Shown here piece after piece: positions 35,495 through 43,936 of a stretch of 64,000 bases of DNA. This DNA is from Ga0077555 sp963741565 (GTDB taxonomy: Bacteria; Pseudomonadota; Alphaproteobacteria; Rhizobiales; Hyphomicrobiaceae): the NCBI GenBank assembly GCA_963741565.1, contig CAVUIK010000019.1, forward strand, positions 176,503 to 240,502. The letters run 5' to 3'. Position 1 is the first letter of the stretch; every line of letters starts with the position of its first letter. The notes under the pieces were generated by a model. The model did no database searches. It worked only from the letters and a program-made list of their open reading frames with translations, and had not been told where the DNA came from. The translations under genes were made by a program, and so were the position numbers.

Positions 35495-36601
35495 TCAGAG
35501 CCTATAGACCGCCAGCCCGTTCTCGGCGCACACCTTGCGATGCTGCTCGGGCGTGACGCCCGCCGGAAAGGCGCGGAACGGATCGTCGAAATCCCAGTGC
35601 GGGTAGTCGCTGGCGAACAGCAGCTTATCCCAGCCGATCCAAGCGCAGGTGTCGAGCAAGTGGTGCCGGTCGTCCGGCTCCTCCATCGGTTGCGTCGAAA
35701 CCCAGACGTGGTCACGGATGTACTCGGAGGGGCGGCGCTTCAGGTGCGGGACCTCGTTGCGCATGCGGTCGAACAGCTTGTCGAGGCGCCAGGTGAGCGG
35801 CGGCAGCCAGCCGAAGCCGCCTTCGACCATCACCACCTTGAGCTTCGGGAAGCGCTCGAACACGCCTTCCATGACGAGGCTGGTGACTACGGTCTGGCAG
35901 GAGGTCGAGTGGCCGGAGCCTTCTTCGATATAATACGAGGGCCAACCGGCGCCAGTGACGGGGTGCCCGCTGGTGCCGAAGACATGGAAAGCTACGGGCA
36001 GATTATACCGCTGGGCGGCTTCGTAGATCGGCCAGTAGCGGCGATTGCCGAGCGGCTCGGACGAGCGCGTCAGGCAGAACACCTGTCCGTAGTCGAGGTT
36101 CGCGCCGAGCCGATCGATCTCGGCGGCGGACGCCTGCGCATCCTCATAGGGGACGACAATCGCGGCCTTGAGACGTTTGTCGAGGTTGGTCCAGGCCTCG
36201 CGCTGCCATTCGTTGGTGGCGCGGCACATGGCGATCGAGAATTCGATGTTGAGATCACCCTGGCCGGTGGGACCAAGGGGGCCGAGGATGCCGTGCACGA
36301 CACCCGACGGGTCGAGGTACTGTTTCTGCATCAACTCGAGACTGGAGCCAGGGCGGCCGTCCTGGGGCCAGGCGTCGCGCCGGCAGGCGTTGGGCGCGGA
36401 CTTCGGATAGGGCTCGACCGTGGCGCTGCCGTTCTTCCGGCGCGACCCGTAGGTGTTGAGATATTCCCACCATTGGTTCGACAAGTGAGGGCGCAGATCC
36501 GCCATCGACTTCACGGCCGGATGGATATCGCTGTCGATGATGGCAAGCCGGTTGGTGGCGGTGGCAACCGCATCGGGCGTGGGGTGGACATCAAGCGGCA
36601 T
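35495..36601 (-). CDS. Amidohydrolase-2 family protein
   Basis: This is a 368-residue TIM-barrel hydrolase or decarboxylase of the amidohydrolase-2 (ACMSD-like) group. The first metal-site motif is IDSDIHPAV (D-x-H rather than H-x-H). Then come AFHVFGTSG with a conserved histidine and the C-terminal FASDYPHWDFDDP. The ATG at 36601 follows GGAGGTTCTC, an excellent site, and overlaps the end of the frameshifted paralogue by 11 bp. The Rieske gene follows. Members of this family decarboxylate or hydrolyse aromatic ring-cleavage products; the substrate here is unknown. Confidence 0.85.
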   Translation of the reverse strand: MPLDVHPTPDAVATATNRLAIIDSDIHPAVKSMADLRPHLSNQWWEYLNTYGSRRKNGSATVEPYPKSAPNACRRDAWPQDGRPGSSLELMQKQYLDPSGVVHGILGPLGPTGQGDLNIEFSIAMCRATNEWQREAWTNLDKRLKAAIVVPYEDAQASAAEIDRLGANLDYGQVFCLTRSSEPLGNRRYWPIYEAAQRYNLPVAFHVFGTSGHPVTGAGWPSYYIEEGSGHSTSCQTVVTSLVMEGVFERFPKLKVVMVEGGFGWLPPLTWRLDKLFDRMRNEVPHLKRRPSEYIRDHVWVSTQPMEEPDDRHHLLDTCAWIGWDKLLFASDYPHWDFDDPFRAFPAGVTPEQHRKVCAENGLAVYRL

Positions 36602-37665
36602 GAGAACCTCCAAGTCGAGGGTAAGCGGCACGAGGATTGTCGATCAGGATCTTCTTGCGCAGTTGGGCGTCGATTCCGCACGGCAGCATAGCATCGCCGT
36701 CGAACTGCCAGTGAGGGAAATCCGACGCAAACAGCAGCATGTCCTCGGATGGCAGCTGGTCGAGAATGCGGGCGACCATGTCGGGATCGTCCGGGGCATC
36801 GAAGGGCTGCACGGTGAGGCGGATGTGATCGCGGACGATTTCGATCGGCGGGCGGTCGATCCAGGGAACTTCGAGCCGGACGCCACGCCAGAACTTCGAA
36901 AACCGCCACATGTACGATGGCAGCCAGGTCACGCCCGAACTCGAGCAACACGGCCTTGAGCTTCGGGAACTTCACGAACACGCCCTCGGCGATGAGGCTG
37001 CCGAGCTGGGTATGGAAGCCGACCGACTGGGCCGCATAGTCCTCGATGTAATAGCTCGGCCAGCCGGACCCAGTGGGCGCGTGATAGTAAGTGGAGCCGG
37101 CGTGAATGCCGATGGTGAGGCCGTGCTTTTCGGCGGCCCGGTAGATCGGCCAGAACACGCTCTTGCCGAGCGGCTGCTCGCCCATCGCCATCAGCAGCAC
37201 CTGCACGAAACGTGGGTCGGTCGCGCAGCGGTTGATCTCGTCGACGGCCCGCTCGATGCTTTGGGTGGAGACGACGATCGACGCGCGCAGGCGCGGATCA
37301 CGATCGAGCCACTCGGCGCGGACCCAGTCATTGACGGCCTTGGCGAACGCCGCGCCCAGGTTCTCGTCGCGGATCAGCTGCAGGGCGTAGAGGCAATTGC
37401 AGATGGCGAGCGAGAAGTTGTTGGGATCGAGCAGCGCCTTGGCGGTGCGGCCAGCGTCCTCGTCGGCACGGAGTTTGCCGTCCTTGAAATCGGGCCGGGT
37501 CGTGAGCGGAGCGTTGTTCGGATAGGCGATGGAGTCAAAACCGTCGATGCCGCGGACCTCGACGGTTTCGCGCCAGTAGTCGTCCATATAACAGGTGAGC
37601 GCGGCGATGCTCGGCACGCGCGGATGCATGTCGCAGTCGATCGCGCCTGACCAGTCCTGAGCCAC
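36591..37665 (-). pseudogene. Amidohydrolase-2 paralogue interrupted by a frameshift
   Basis: Translation from the GTG at 37665 (AAAGGACGCTC before it) gives the first 245 or so residues of an amidohydrolase-2 protein. They include DCDMHPRVPS, LTIGIHAGSTYYHAP and SGWPSYYIED, closely parallel to the downstream gene. At about 36935 the frame runs off after LKAVLLEFG; the neighbouring frame continues TWLPSYMWRFSKFWRG and ends with LLFASDFPHWQFDGD. One extra G in TTCGGGCGTG (minus strand) explains the break. The downstream frame stays open and conserved, so the lesion is recent or a sequencing error. Confidence 0.85.
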
Positions 37666-38162
37666 GAGCGTCCTTTCCCAAATCAATCGGGCCCCAAATC
37701 AATTGCACCAGTGTTTCACGGGTCTGCCGCTATTTCCAGCGCCGCGGCTTCACAGCCGCCATGCAAGTTGCGGGGTGTCGGGACGCCCAGGGCGATGGGG
37801 CCGGCAAATTTCTCGTGATCACAACGTGATCGGTGTTCTCGTTGAAAACGAGACGGCCCGGCTTATTTCAAATTCTGGTTGGATCGGGCGCCGGCGCGCG
37901 GCTCAAGGCTTCGACGGCTCCATGGCAGTGGTGCCTGTGCGTGGCGCCCGATTTAACCAAATTGACGGCGTCCCTGGTCACGCCGCGAAACCAAAGCCGA
38001 CGGCCGGTCGTATTCACAAGAACAAGATCCGGCACCTGCTTTCCCCGGGCGGGCGCCGATGCCCCCGGGATGGCGATCCCCTGCGCCATCCCGGGTTTGC
38101 CTTTTCGCTTCCATGATTGTGTGACTCTCTCCATAGGGAGTGTTCAGAAAGGGCGTGGGGCC
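37666..38162. other. Intergenic region with a strong hairpin
   Basis: This 497-bp stretch lies between the divergent amidohydrolase and Tat-protein genes. It must hold promoters for both. No frame in it shows a recognisable protein. Its clearest structure is the hairpin at 38064-38095, annotated separately. Confidence 0.4.
38064..38095. repeat. Perfect 12-bp inverted repeat (hairpin)
   Basis: CCCGGGATGGCG (38064-38075) and CGCCATCCCGGG (38084-38095) are perfect complements with an 8-base loop. TTTGCCTTTTC follows on the plus strand. It may be a terminator reading rightward, but no gene precedes it on that strand, so a REP-like repeat or RNA structure is equally possible. Confidence 0.6.
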
Positions 38163-39398
38163 GTGCAAAATCCAGCAGGCAAATTCCCGCAGGCAATGCG
38201 GCGGCGGGAGATCCTCGCCGGCCTGGCGGCCGGATGCGTGCTTGTCGTGGCCGGGCCAGCCGCGTTGTGGGCGCAAGGCATCGGCGAAGAGCTTGCCGCA
38301 AAGCTGACCTCTGAGCAGCAACGGATCTATGTGTTCTATTTGCGCGCGCGCGCCGCGTTCGACCGCGAGCTGCAGGTCTATTGGACCGCCGTCGACGAGC
38401 GCCGAGAAGGTCGCCGCCGGAAGCGCACAGCCGGTGCGCCGTTCACCGCCGATGACTACATTGCGGAGCAACCGCCGAAATACGCTGGACCAGCGCTGCC
38501 GCCGGATATCGCCAAGATCGTTACGACGACAAAGCCGCCGGAGCCCGAGACACTCCGTCCCGGCGTCGCGGATTTCCTGGCCAATGCGCGCCAGCAGTTC
38601 GGCTTCGTGCCGACGCCGACGACGGAGCGCGAGTTCAAGCGGCACTATGCGCGCGAAGCGCTGGCGCTGGGGCTCACCAAAGTGCAGGTGGTGCGGGTCT
38701 ATGCGCTGGAGACCGGTGGGCGCGGCACCTACGACATGCAGGCCGGCATCGACCCCGATACGCGGAAGGGCACGCCGATTTCGTCGGCGCTGGGCTATGC
38801 GCAACTGCTCAATGCCAACTCGGTGAACGAGCTGGTGAAGCATGGCGACGCATTCCTGGCGCGGCTCAATCAGATGGCGGCGACCTCCGACCCGCGGCGG
38901 GCGACGCTGCTGCGCGCCAAGATCCTGGCGGTCCGGCGCATGCAGCAGGCGGCGAAAGCCGTCCCCAATGAGTGGAAGGAACAGGTCAAGCTCGGCAACC
39001 AGCCGAAGGGCCTCGGAATTCATGCGCTGAACCTGGACGCCGACATCGGTCCCTGGCTGCAGGTGATCAAGCTGAAGGGCCTGAAGGACGAGGCGGAGCG
39101 AGCCGGCAAGACGCGATTGACCGGCGCCGAGATCGAGCTGATGAACCTCGCGGGACCACGCACGGGGCTCGAAATGATGGAGCCGGTGGCGCGCGGCATG
39201 CCGACGTCGAATTTTTTCAGCCAGGGCGGTTACTATCGCAATACGATCGTGCGCGAGAAAACAGCGGCGCAATTGCTTGCGGCACTTGATGAACGCATGG
39301 AGGTGCACATCAAGAAGCCGGGCGCGATCGAGTTCGCGCAGATCTTCGACGAAGTGATGGCGGTACGGCTTGCGCCGGCGACGCGCGCAGGGCAGTAG
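38163..39398 (+). CDS. Exported protein of unknown function, Tat-like signal
   Basis: I do not recognise this 411-residue protein. The N-terminus has an arginine-rich start and hydrophobic core (MRRREILAGLAAGCVLVVAG, then an ALWAQ cleavage-like site), fitting Tat or Sec export. The mature part is rich in Ala, Arg and Lys, largely helical in appearance, with an AREALALGLTKVQVVRVYAL segment and ETGGRGTYDMQAGIDP, which is reminiscent of lysozyme-like or peptidoglycan-associated proteins but not diagnostic. I chose the GTG at 38163; the ATG at 38196, at the start of the signal, is an alternative. A glycosyltransferase gene follows after 40 bp. Confidence 0.75.
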   Translation: MQNPAGKFPQAMRRREILAGLAAGCVLVVAGPAALWAQGIGEELAAKLTSEQQRIYVFYLRARAAFDRELQVYWTAVDERREGRRRKRTAGAPFTADDYIAEQPPKYAGPALPPDIAKIVTTTKPPEPETLRPGVADFLANARQQFGFVPTPTTEREFKRHYAREALALGLTKVQVVRVYALETGGRGTYDMQAGIDPDTRKGTPISSALGYAQLLNANSVNELVKHGDAFLARLNQMAATSDPRRATLLRAKILAVRRMQQAAKAVPNEWKEQVKLGNQPKGLGIHALNLDADIGPWLQVIKLKGLKDEAERAGKTRLTGAEIELMNLAGPRTGLEMMEPVARGMPTSNFFSQGGYYRNTIVREKTAAQLLAALDERMEVHIKKPGAIEFAQIFDEVMAVRLAPATRAGQ

Positions 39399-39438
39399 CG
39401 CGGCTCTGAGTGCAGCGTGGAGCGGGGCGAGGAACGAC

Positions 39439-40857
39439 GTGGGCCGGCCGTGGATTCGCTTGACACTTGCGCCGCTGCTGGCGGCGCTGTTGGTGGTCGG
39501 CGTGCAGGCGCTTCGCAAGCCGCCGCGCGATGCGCTTTTCGATGAGCTCTATTACCTCACGATTGCGCGGGATCTGCAGCTCTTTGGCGTGTTCACCAAT
39601 GGGACCTTCAAGCGCGGGCCGTTTGGACGCGCGCCGGGGCCAGAGCATTTCGGTGATGAGAGTCCCTCGTGGGCGACGCCCGGGCGCTTCTTTGCGCCGG
39701 CCTACCCGATGCTGATTGCGGCATTGGCGACCGTCGATCGGGGGCTCGCAGACAGTATCCGGTGTCAGGTGAAATACGGGAACTTGGCAAAACCGCAGGA
39801 AGGATGCCCGCGCGCGTTTCGTTCGCTGATCTTGGTCCAGATTGTGCTGTGGGCGATTGCGATGCTCGCGATCTTCCGGATCGCGTGGGCGCTCACCTCC
39901 TCCGAGACGGTCGCGTGGCTGGCGATGATCATCGCGCTGGCGACCGGCGAAGCCGGTTTCTATGCCCGGACCTATCTGTCGGAGAACCTGACGGTTCCGG
40001 CGTTCCTGATGTTCATGTTGTTTGCGGTGCGCTGGGTTCTGGCGCGACGGCTCGGCGATTGCATTGCCGCGGGGTGCGCGCTGGGTGTCGCGGCGTTGGC
40101 GCGGCCAGCCTATGTTTATCTGTTTTATATGATCGCTGGCGCGATGGCACTCGCGGCGCTTGGCGGCAGGCGCCGGGATTGGCTGCCACGGCCGGTGGAC
40201 GTCGCGGCATTCGTTGCGGCGGCGCTGGTGGTGCTGGCGCCCTGGATGCTGCGCAACTGGAGGCAATTCGGTGATCCCGCGCTGTCGTCGGGCTACGCCG
40301 AAGTGATCCTGGTCCAGCGTCTCGCCTACAATCAGATGAGCTGGTCCGAGTGGTGGGTGGCGTGGATTTATTGGCTGCCGGATTTCGGTGACGATGTCGC
40401 GCGGCTCCTGTTCCGGCCGGAGCTTTGGGAAAAACTCGGATGGACGCACCCGCAGAACTATTATCTCGACGGTGGCGAGGGCGCTTACCGGCGGCGCATT
40501 ATCGAGGCCTCCCCGGACGACGCCGGGGTGCTGCCGCAGATCCTGAAAACGCATCTGCTCGGCGACATCTGGACGCACATCGTGGTGACATTTCCGCTGA
40601 CCATGCGCGGGCTTGGCGTGGCGAAATATCTGTCGGTCGCGGGTGTCATCCTGCTGTGGCCGGTGGCGCGGCGGATGTGGGCGCGGGGACGGCTCGCGGG
40701 ATTTCTGGCGCTGCTATTGCCGCCGCTCGCCATGGCAGGCCTGCATGGGTTCGTGTCGGTCAACATCGACCGCTACAACATTCCGATGATTGCGGTTTAT
40801 GCTGTTGTGGTGGCGGTAATTCTGGAGGCAGCGGTGCGGCGGTGGGCGAGACCTTAA
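39439..40857 (+). CDS. PMT/ArnT-like glycosyltransferase (membrane)
   Basis: This is a 472-residue polytopic protein of the GT-C fold, which transfers sugars from lipid-linked donors outside the inner membrane. The first periplasmic loop has the acidic motif DALFDELYYLTIARDLQ (about residues 30-46), where GT-C enzymes carry their catalytic acid. It is followed by about ten hydrophobic helices and by FYARTYLSENL. The GTG at 39439 follows AGGAACGAC. Its last four bases overlap the end of the convergent hemF gene. The acceptor is unknown. Confidence 0.82.
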   Translation: MGRPWIRLTLAPLLAALLVVGVQALRKPPRDALFDELYYLTIARDLQLFGVFTNGTFKRGPFGRAPGPEHFGDESPSWATPGRFFAPAYPMLIAALATVDRGLADSIRCQVKYGNLAKPQEGCPRAFRSLILVQIVLWAIAMLAIFRIAWALTSSETVAWLAMIIALATGEAGFYARTYLSENLTVPAFLMFMLFAVRWVLARRLGDCIAAGCALGVAALARPAYVYLFYMIAGAMALAALGGRRRDWLPRPVDVAAFVAAALVVLAPWMLRNWRQFGDPALSSGYAEVILVQRLAYNQMSWSEWWVAWIYWLPDFGDDVARLLFRPELWEKLGWTHPQNYYLDGGEGAYRRRIIEASPDDAGVLPQILKTHLLGDIWTHIVVTFPLTMRGLGVAKYLSVAGVILLWPVARRMWARGRLAGFLALLLPPLAMAGLHGFVSVNIDRYNIPMIAVYAVVVAVILEAAVRRWARP

Positions 40858-41786
40858 GGCCACTTCACGACGGGTGGCATCGAGGAGAGGATCGAGGCGA
40901 CGTTGCCGCCGGTCTTCAGGCCGAACATGGTGCCGCGATCGTAGAGCAGGTTGAACTCGACGTAGCGGCCGCGGCGGACCAATTGCTCGTCGCGCTCAGC
41001 GTCGCTCCAGGGGTGCGCGAAGTTCCGGCGCACGAGCGTGGGGTAGATGTCGCGAAAGGCGCGCCCGACATCCCGCGTGAAGGCGAACGCAGCGGGCCAG
41101 CCGCCCGTCGCGGTGTCGGGCGTCAGATGGTCGTAGAAGATGCCGCCGATACCACGCATCTCGCGGCGGTGCGGCAAATAGAAATACTCGTCGCACCACT
41201 GTTTGAAACGCGCGTAGTCGGCGACGCCGTGCGGCGCGCAGGCTTGGGCCATGGCGGCATGGAACGCGATGGTGTCGGGATCGGTCTGCGAGCGGCGCTG
41301 ATCGAGCACGGGGGTCAGATCGGCGCCACCGCCGAACCACCACTTGGTGGTGACGACGAAGCGGGTGTTCATGTGCACCGCCGGAACATGCGGGTTCTGT
41401 GGGTGCGCGATTAGCGAGATGCCGGATGCCCAGAAGCGCGGGTCCTCCTCGGCGCCCTGGATCTGCTTTCGGAATTCAGGCGCGAACTCGCCATGGACCG
41501 TCGAGGTGTGAACGCCGACCTTTTCGAAGACGCGGCCGTGCAGCATCGACATGACGCCGCCGCCGAGGTCAGCGGCCGGCGTCAGGCTGTTGGTTTCCGA
41601 CGGACTCGCGTGATCGGCGCGCCGCCAGGGGGTTCGCTCGAAGCGGGCAGGAGGGCGATCGGCGAGAGGGGCGCCAGGCGGCAATTCGGCCTCGAGCGTT
41701 TCGAGCGCGGCGCAGATCTCGTTGCGCAAGCTCTCGAACCAGCCACGGGCGTCGGACTTCTGCTGGTCGAGCGCGGGGCCGGTCAT
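40854..41786 (-). CDS. hemF: Oxygen-dependent coproporphyrinogen III oxidase
   Basis: HemF oxidatively decarboxylates coproporphyrinogen III to protoporphyrinogen IX in aerobic heme synthesis. Signatures are SMLHGRVFEKVGVHTSTVHGEF, WWFGGGADLTP, FKQWCDEYFYLPHRREMRGIG split over family blocks, RYVEFNLLYDRGTMFGLKTGG and the terminal ILSSMPP. The product has 310 residues, a normal length. The ATG lies directly after the stop of a possible 24-codon ORF (TGAATG), so translation may be coupled to it. Confidence 0.97.
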   Translation of the reverse strand: MTGPALDQQKSDARGWFESLRNEICAALETLEAELPPGAPLADRPPARFERTPWRRADHASPSETNSLTPAADLGGGVMSMLHGRVFEKVGVHTSTVHGEFAPEFRKQIQGAEEDPRFWASGISLIAHPQNPHVPAVHMNTRFVVTTKWWFGGGADLTPVLDQRRSQTDPDTIAFHAAMAQACAPHGVADYARFKQWCDEYFYLPHRREMRGIGGIFYDHLTPDTATGGWPAAFAFTRDVGRAFRDIYPTLVRRNFAHPWSDAERDEQLVRRGRYVEFNLLYDRGTMFGLKTGGNVASILSSMPPVVKWP

Positions 41787-41861
41787 TCAGCTGGTTCCTC
41801 TGTCGTGTCGGTGGCGCCGAGGTTTGTGGGGCGGCCACCGCTCGACCTTGACCTTGGTCAT
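41787..41861 (-). CDS. Possible 24-residue leader peptide upstream of hemF
   Basis: An ATG at 41861 with the strong site AAAAAGGACGATAGC opens 24 codons that end in TGA directly abutting the hemF ATG. The peptide is basic, with the His/Arg-rich stretch WPPHKPRRHRHDRG. hemF itself has a weaker upstream site, so the arrangement looks like a leader ORF that couples or regulates hemF translation. The function is inferred from layout only. Confidence 0.4.
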   Translation of the reverse strand: MTKVKVERWPPHKPRRHRHDRGTS

Positions 41862-41990
41862 GCTATCGTCCTTTTTGGCGGCTATCGACGGCGCATTCTG
41901 AGACCAATGTCCGATCGGGTCAGCCCCCGCGCAGCCAGCATGCGGCGCGGTTGGGGTGGTGTCCGCATTGACCCAAGCATTTGAGATAGC

Positions 41991-43835
41991 ATGATGATTC
42001 GCTGGTTCGAAACCCGAATTCCGGCCTTTCCGGATGATCCTCCGCGTCAGCCCCCGAGCACGCTCCTGGGCTACTACTGGTATTTCGTCAAGCCGGTCTG
42101 GCCCGTCTTCATCCTCCTGCTGATCGCGGGTTGCGGCGGCGCGGTGATCGAAGTGGCGCTGATGGCCTTTGTCGGCAATCTCGTCGATCTGATGCGGGCG
42201 TCGGCGAACCCGGCGACGTTCATCGCAGACCACAAAGGACTGCTGATCTGGATGGCGTTCATCGCTCTGGTCGCGCGGCCGGTGGTGTCGACGCTGCATG
42301 ACCTGATCAAGAACCAGCTGATCGCGGGGCCGTTCACGAACCGTGTGCGCTGGCTGACGCATCGCTATGTACTGCGCCAGAGCCTGGGGTTCTTCCAGAA
42401 CGATTTTGCCGGCCGAGTCGCCAACAAGATGATGCAGTCGGCGCCCGCGCTGCGGGACAGTGTGGTCAATCTGATCGACGGGCTGTGGTACGCCTCGGTG
42501 CAGTGGATCGGCACGGCGCTGATCTTTGCCACGGCCGACAAGCGGCTGCTGGTGCCGATGATCGCTTGGTTGGCGGCCTACATCGGGGTGCTCGTGTATT
42601 TCGTACCGAAAATCAAGGCGCGCTCGACGGCGGCGGCCGAGGCGCGCTCGATGCTGATCGGGCGCATCGTCGATACCTACACCAACATCATGACCGTGAA
42701 ACTGTTCGCGCATGCCGAGCGAGAGGATTCCTATGCCCGCGACGCGCTGCGCGAGCAGATGGAGAAATGGCAGGACAGTCTGCGCATTCTGACCGTGATG
42801 GAGTTCGTGCTCTACACGCTCAACGGCGTGCTGATCGTGGCCGCGAGCGGGCTCGCGATATGGCTGTGGGCAGCGGATGCGGTGACGATCGGATCGATCG
42901 CGATCGTGACGGGCCTGGTCATGCGTATCGTTGCGATGTCGGGCTGGGTGCTGTGGCTGGTCGCCGGAATTTTTGAGAACATCGGCACGGTGCAGGAAGG
43001 TATGGAGACGATTTCGCGTCCCCAGGCCGTGGTCGACGCGCCAGAGGCCAAGCCGCTCACCGTCAGCAAGGGCGAGATTCGCTTCGAGGGCATCCGGTTC
43101 CATTATGGTAAGGACGCCGGTGTGATCGACAACCTGTCGTTGACCATCCGGCCGGGCGAAAAGGTGGGGCTCGTGGGACGGTCGGGCGCGGGCAAGTCGA
43201 CGTTGGTCAACCTGCTGCTGCGGTTCTACGACCTGGAAGGCGGGCGCATCCTGATCGACGGGCAGGATATCGCACGCGTGACGCAGGACAGCCTGCGGGC
43301 GCAGATCGGGATGGTGACGCAGGATACGTCGCTGCTGCATCGATCGATCCGCCACAACATCCTCTATGGGCGGCCGGATGCGGGCGAGCCCGGGGCTCGG
43401 GCCGCCGCGGCGAAGGCGCAGGCCGACGTGTTCATCGAGCGGCTCGAGGATCTGAAGGGCCGCAAGGGCTATGACGCGCATGTCGGCGAGCGGGGTGTGA
43501 AGCTCTCCGGCGGCCAGCGCCAGCGGATCGCGATTGCGCGCGTGCTGTTGAAGAACGCCCCGATCCTTCTGCTGGACGAGGCGACGAGCGCGCTCGACAG
43601 CGAGGTGGAGGCGGCGATCCAAGAGCAATTCAACAACCTGATGGAGGGCAAAACCGTGATCGCGATCGCGCATCGCCTGTCGACGATCGCGGCGATGGAC
43701 CGGCTCGTCATCATGGACGAGGGCGCGATCGTTGAGACCGGCAGCCATCAGGAGCTGCTGGCGCGCGGCGGGATCTATGCCGAGCTCTGGGCGCGCCAGT
43801 CCGGCGGGTTTCTGGCGAAGGAAGCGGCGGAGTAG
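41991..43835 (+). CDS. ABC exporter, fused membrane and ATP-binding domains
   Basis: This is a 614-residue half-transporter that works as a dimer. The N-terminal part (about 30-330) has six hydrophobic segments of the ABC type-1 exporter fold. The nucleotide-binding domain shows Walker A GRSGAGKST (about 398), Q-loop MVTQDTSLLHR, signature LSGGQRQRIAIARVL and Walker B ILLLDEATSALDSE. It resembles lipid/multidrug exporters of the MsbA/MdlB group. The exported substrate cannot be assigned. The ATG pair at 41991 gives two possible starts one codon apart. A strong bidirectional terminator follows. Confidence 0.93.
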   Translation: MMIRWFETRIPAFPDDPPRQPPSTLLGYYWYFVKPVWPVFILLLIAGCGGAVIEVALMAFVGNLVDLMRASANPATFIADHKGLLIWMAFIALVARPVVSTLHDLIKNQLIAGPFTNRVRWLTHRYVLRQSLGFFQNDFAGRVANKMMQSAPALRDSVVNLIDGLWYASVQWIGTALIFATADKRLLVPMIAWLAAYIGVLVYFVPKIKARSTAAAEARSMLIGRIVDTYTNIMTVKLFAHAEREDSYARDALREQMEKWQDSLRILTVMEFVLYTLNGVLIVAASGLAIWLWAADAVTIGSIAIVTGLVMRIVAMSGWVLWLVAGIFENIGTVQEGMETISRPQAVVDAPEAKPLTVSKGEIRFEGIRFHYGKDAGVIDNLSLTIRPGEKVGLVGRSGAGKSTLVNLLLRFYDLEGGRILIDGQDIARVTQDSLRAQIGMVTQDTSLLHRSIRHNILYGRPDAGEPGARAAAAKAQADVFIERLEDLKGRKGYDAHVGERGVKLSGGQRQRIAIARVLLKNAPILLLDEATSALDSEVEAAIQEQFNNLMEGKTVIAIAHRLSTIAAMDRLVIMDEGAIVETGSHQELLARGGIYAELWARQSGGFLAKEAAE

Positions 43836-43867
43836 TCTTGGCAACAGTCGCGCTGCAAAAACAAAAA

Positions 43868-43895
43868 GGGCCCGGCGATTGCCGGGCCCTCTTTT
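43868..43895. terminator. Bidirectional Rho-independent terminator
   Basis: GGGCCCGGC (43868-43876) pairs perfectly with GCCGGGCCC (43881-43889) over a 4-base loop. CTTTTTG follows on the plus strand, and the mirrored A-run CAAAAA precedes it, giving a U-run for minus-strand transcripts. It can end both the ABC exporter (+) and rpsA (-). Confidence 0.92.
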
Positions 43896-43936
43896 TGTTG
43901 TGGCATCAGATGCCGACCGGCGTTTGCCGACGCGCG

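Noticed and set aside
41787..43844. A 685-codon minus-strand open frame opposite the ABC exporter
   Set aside because: Antisense of a strongly supported gene, with low-complexity Arg/His composition. Only its last 24 codons, with their own ribosome site, were kept as a possible hemF leader.
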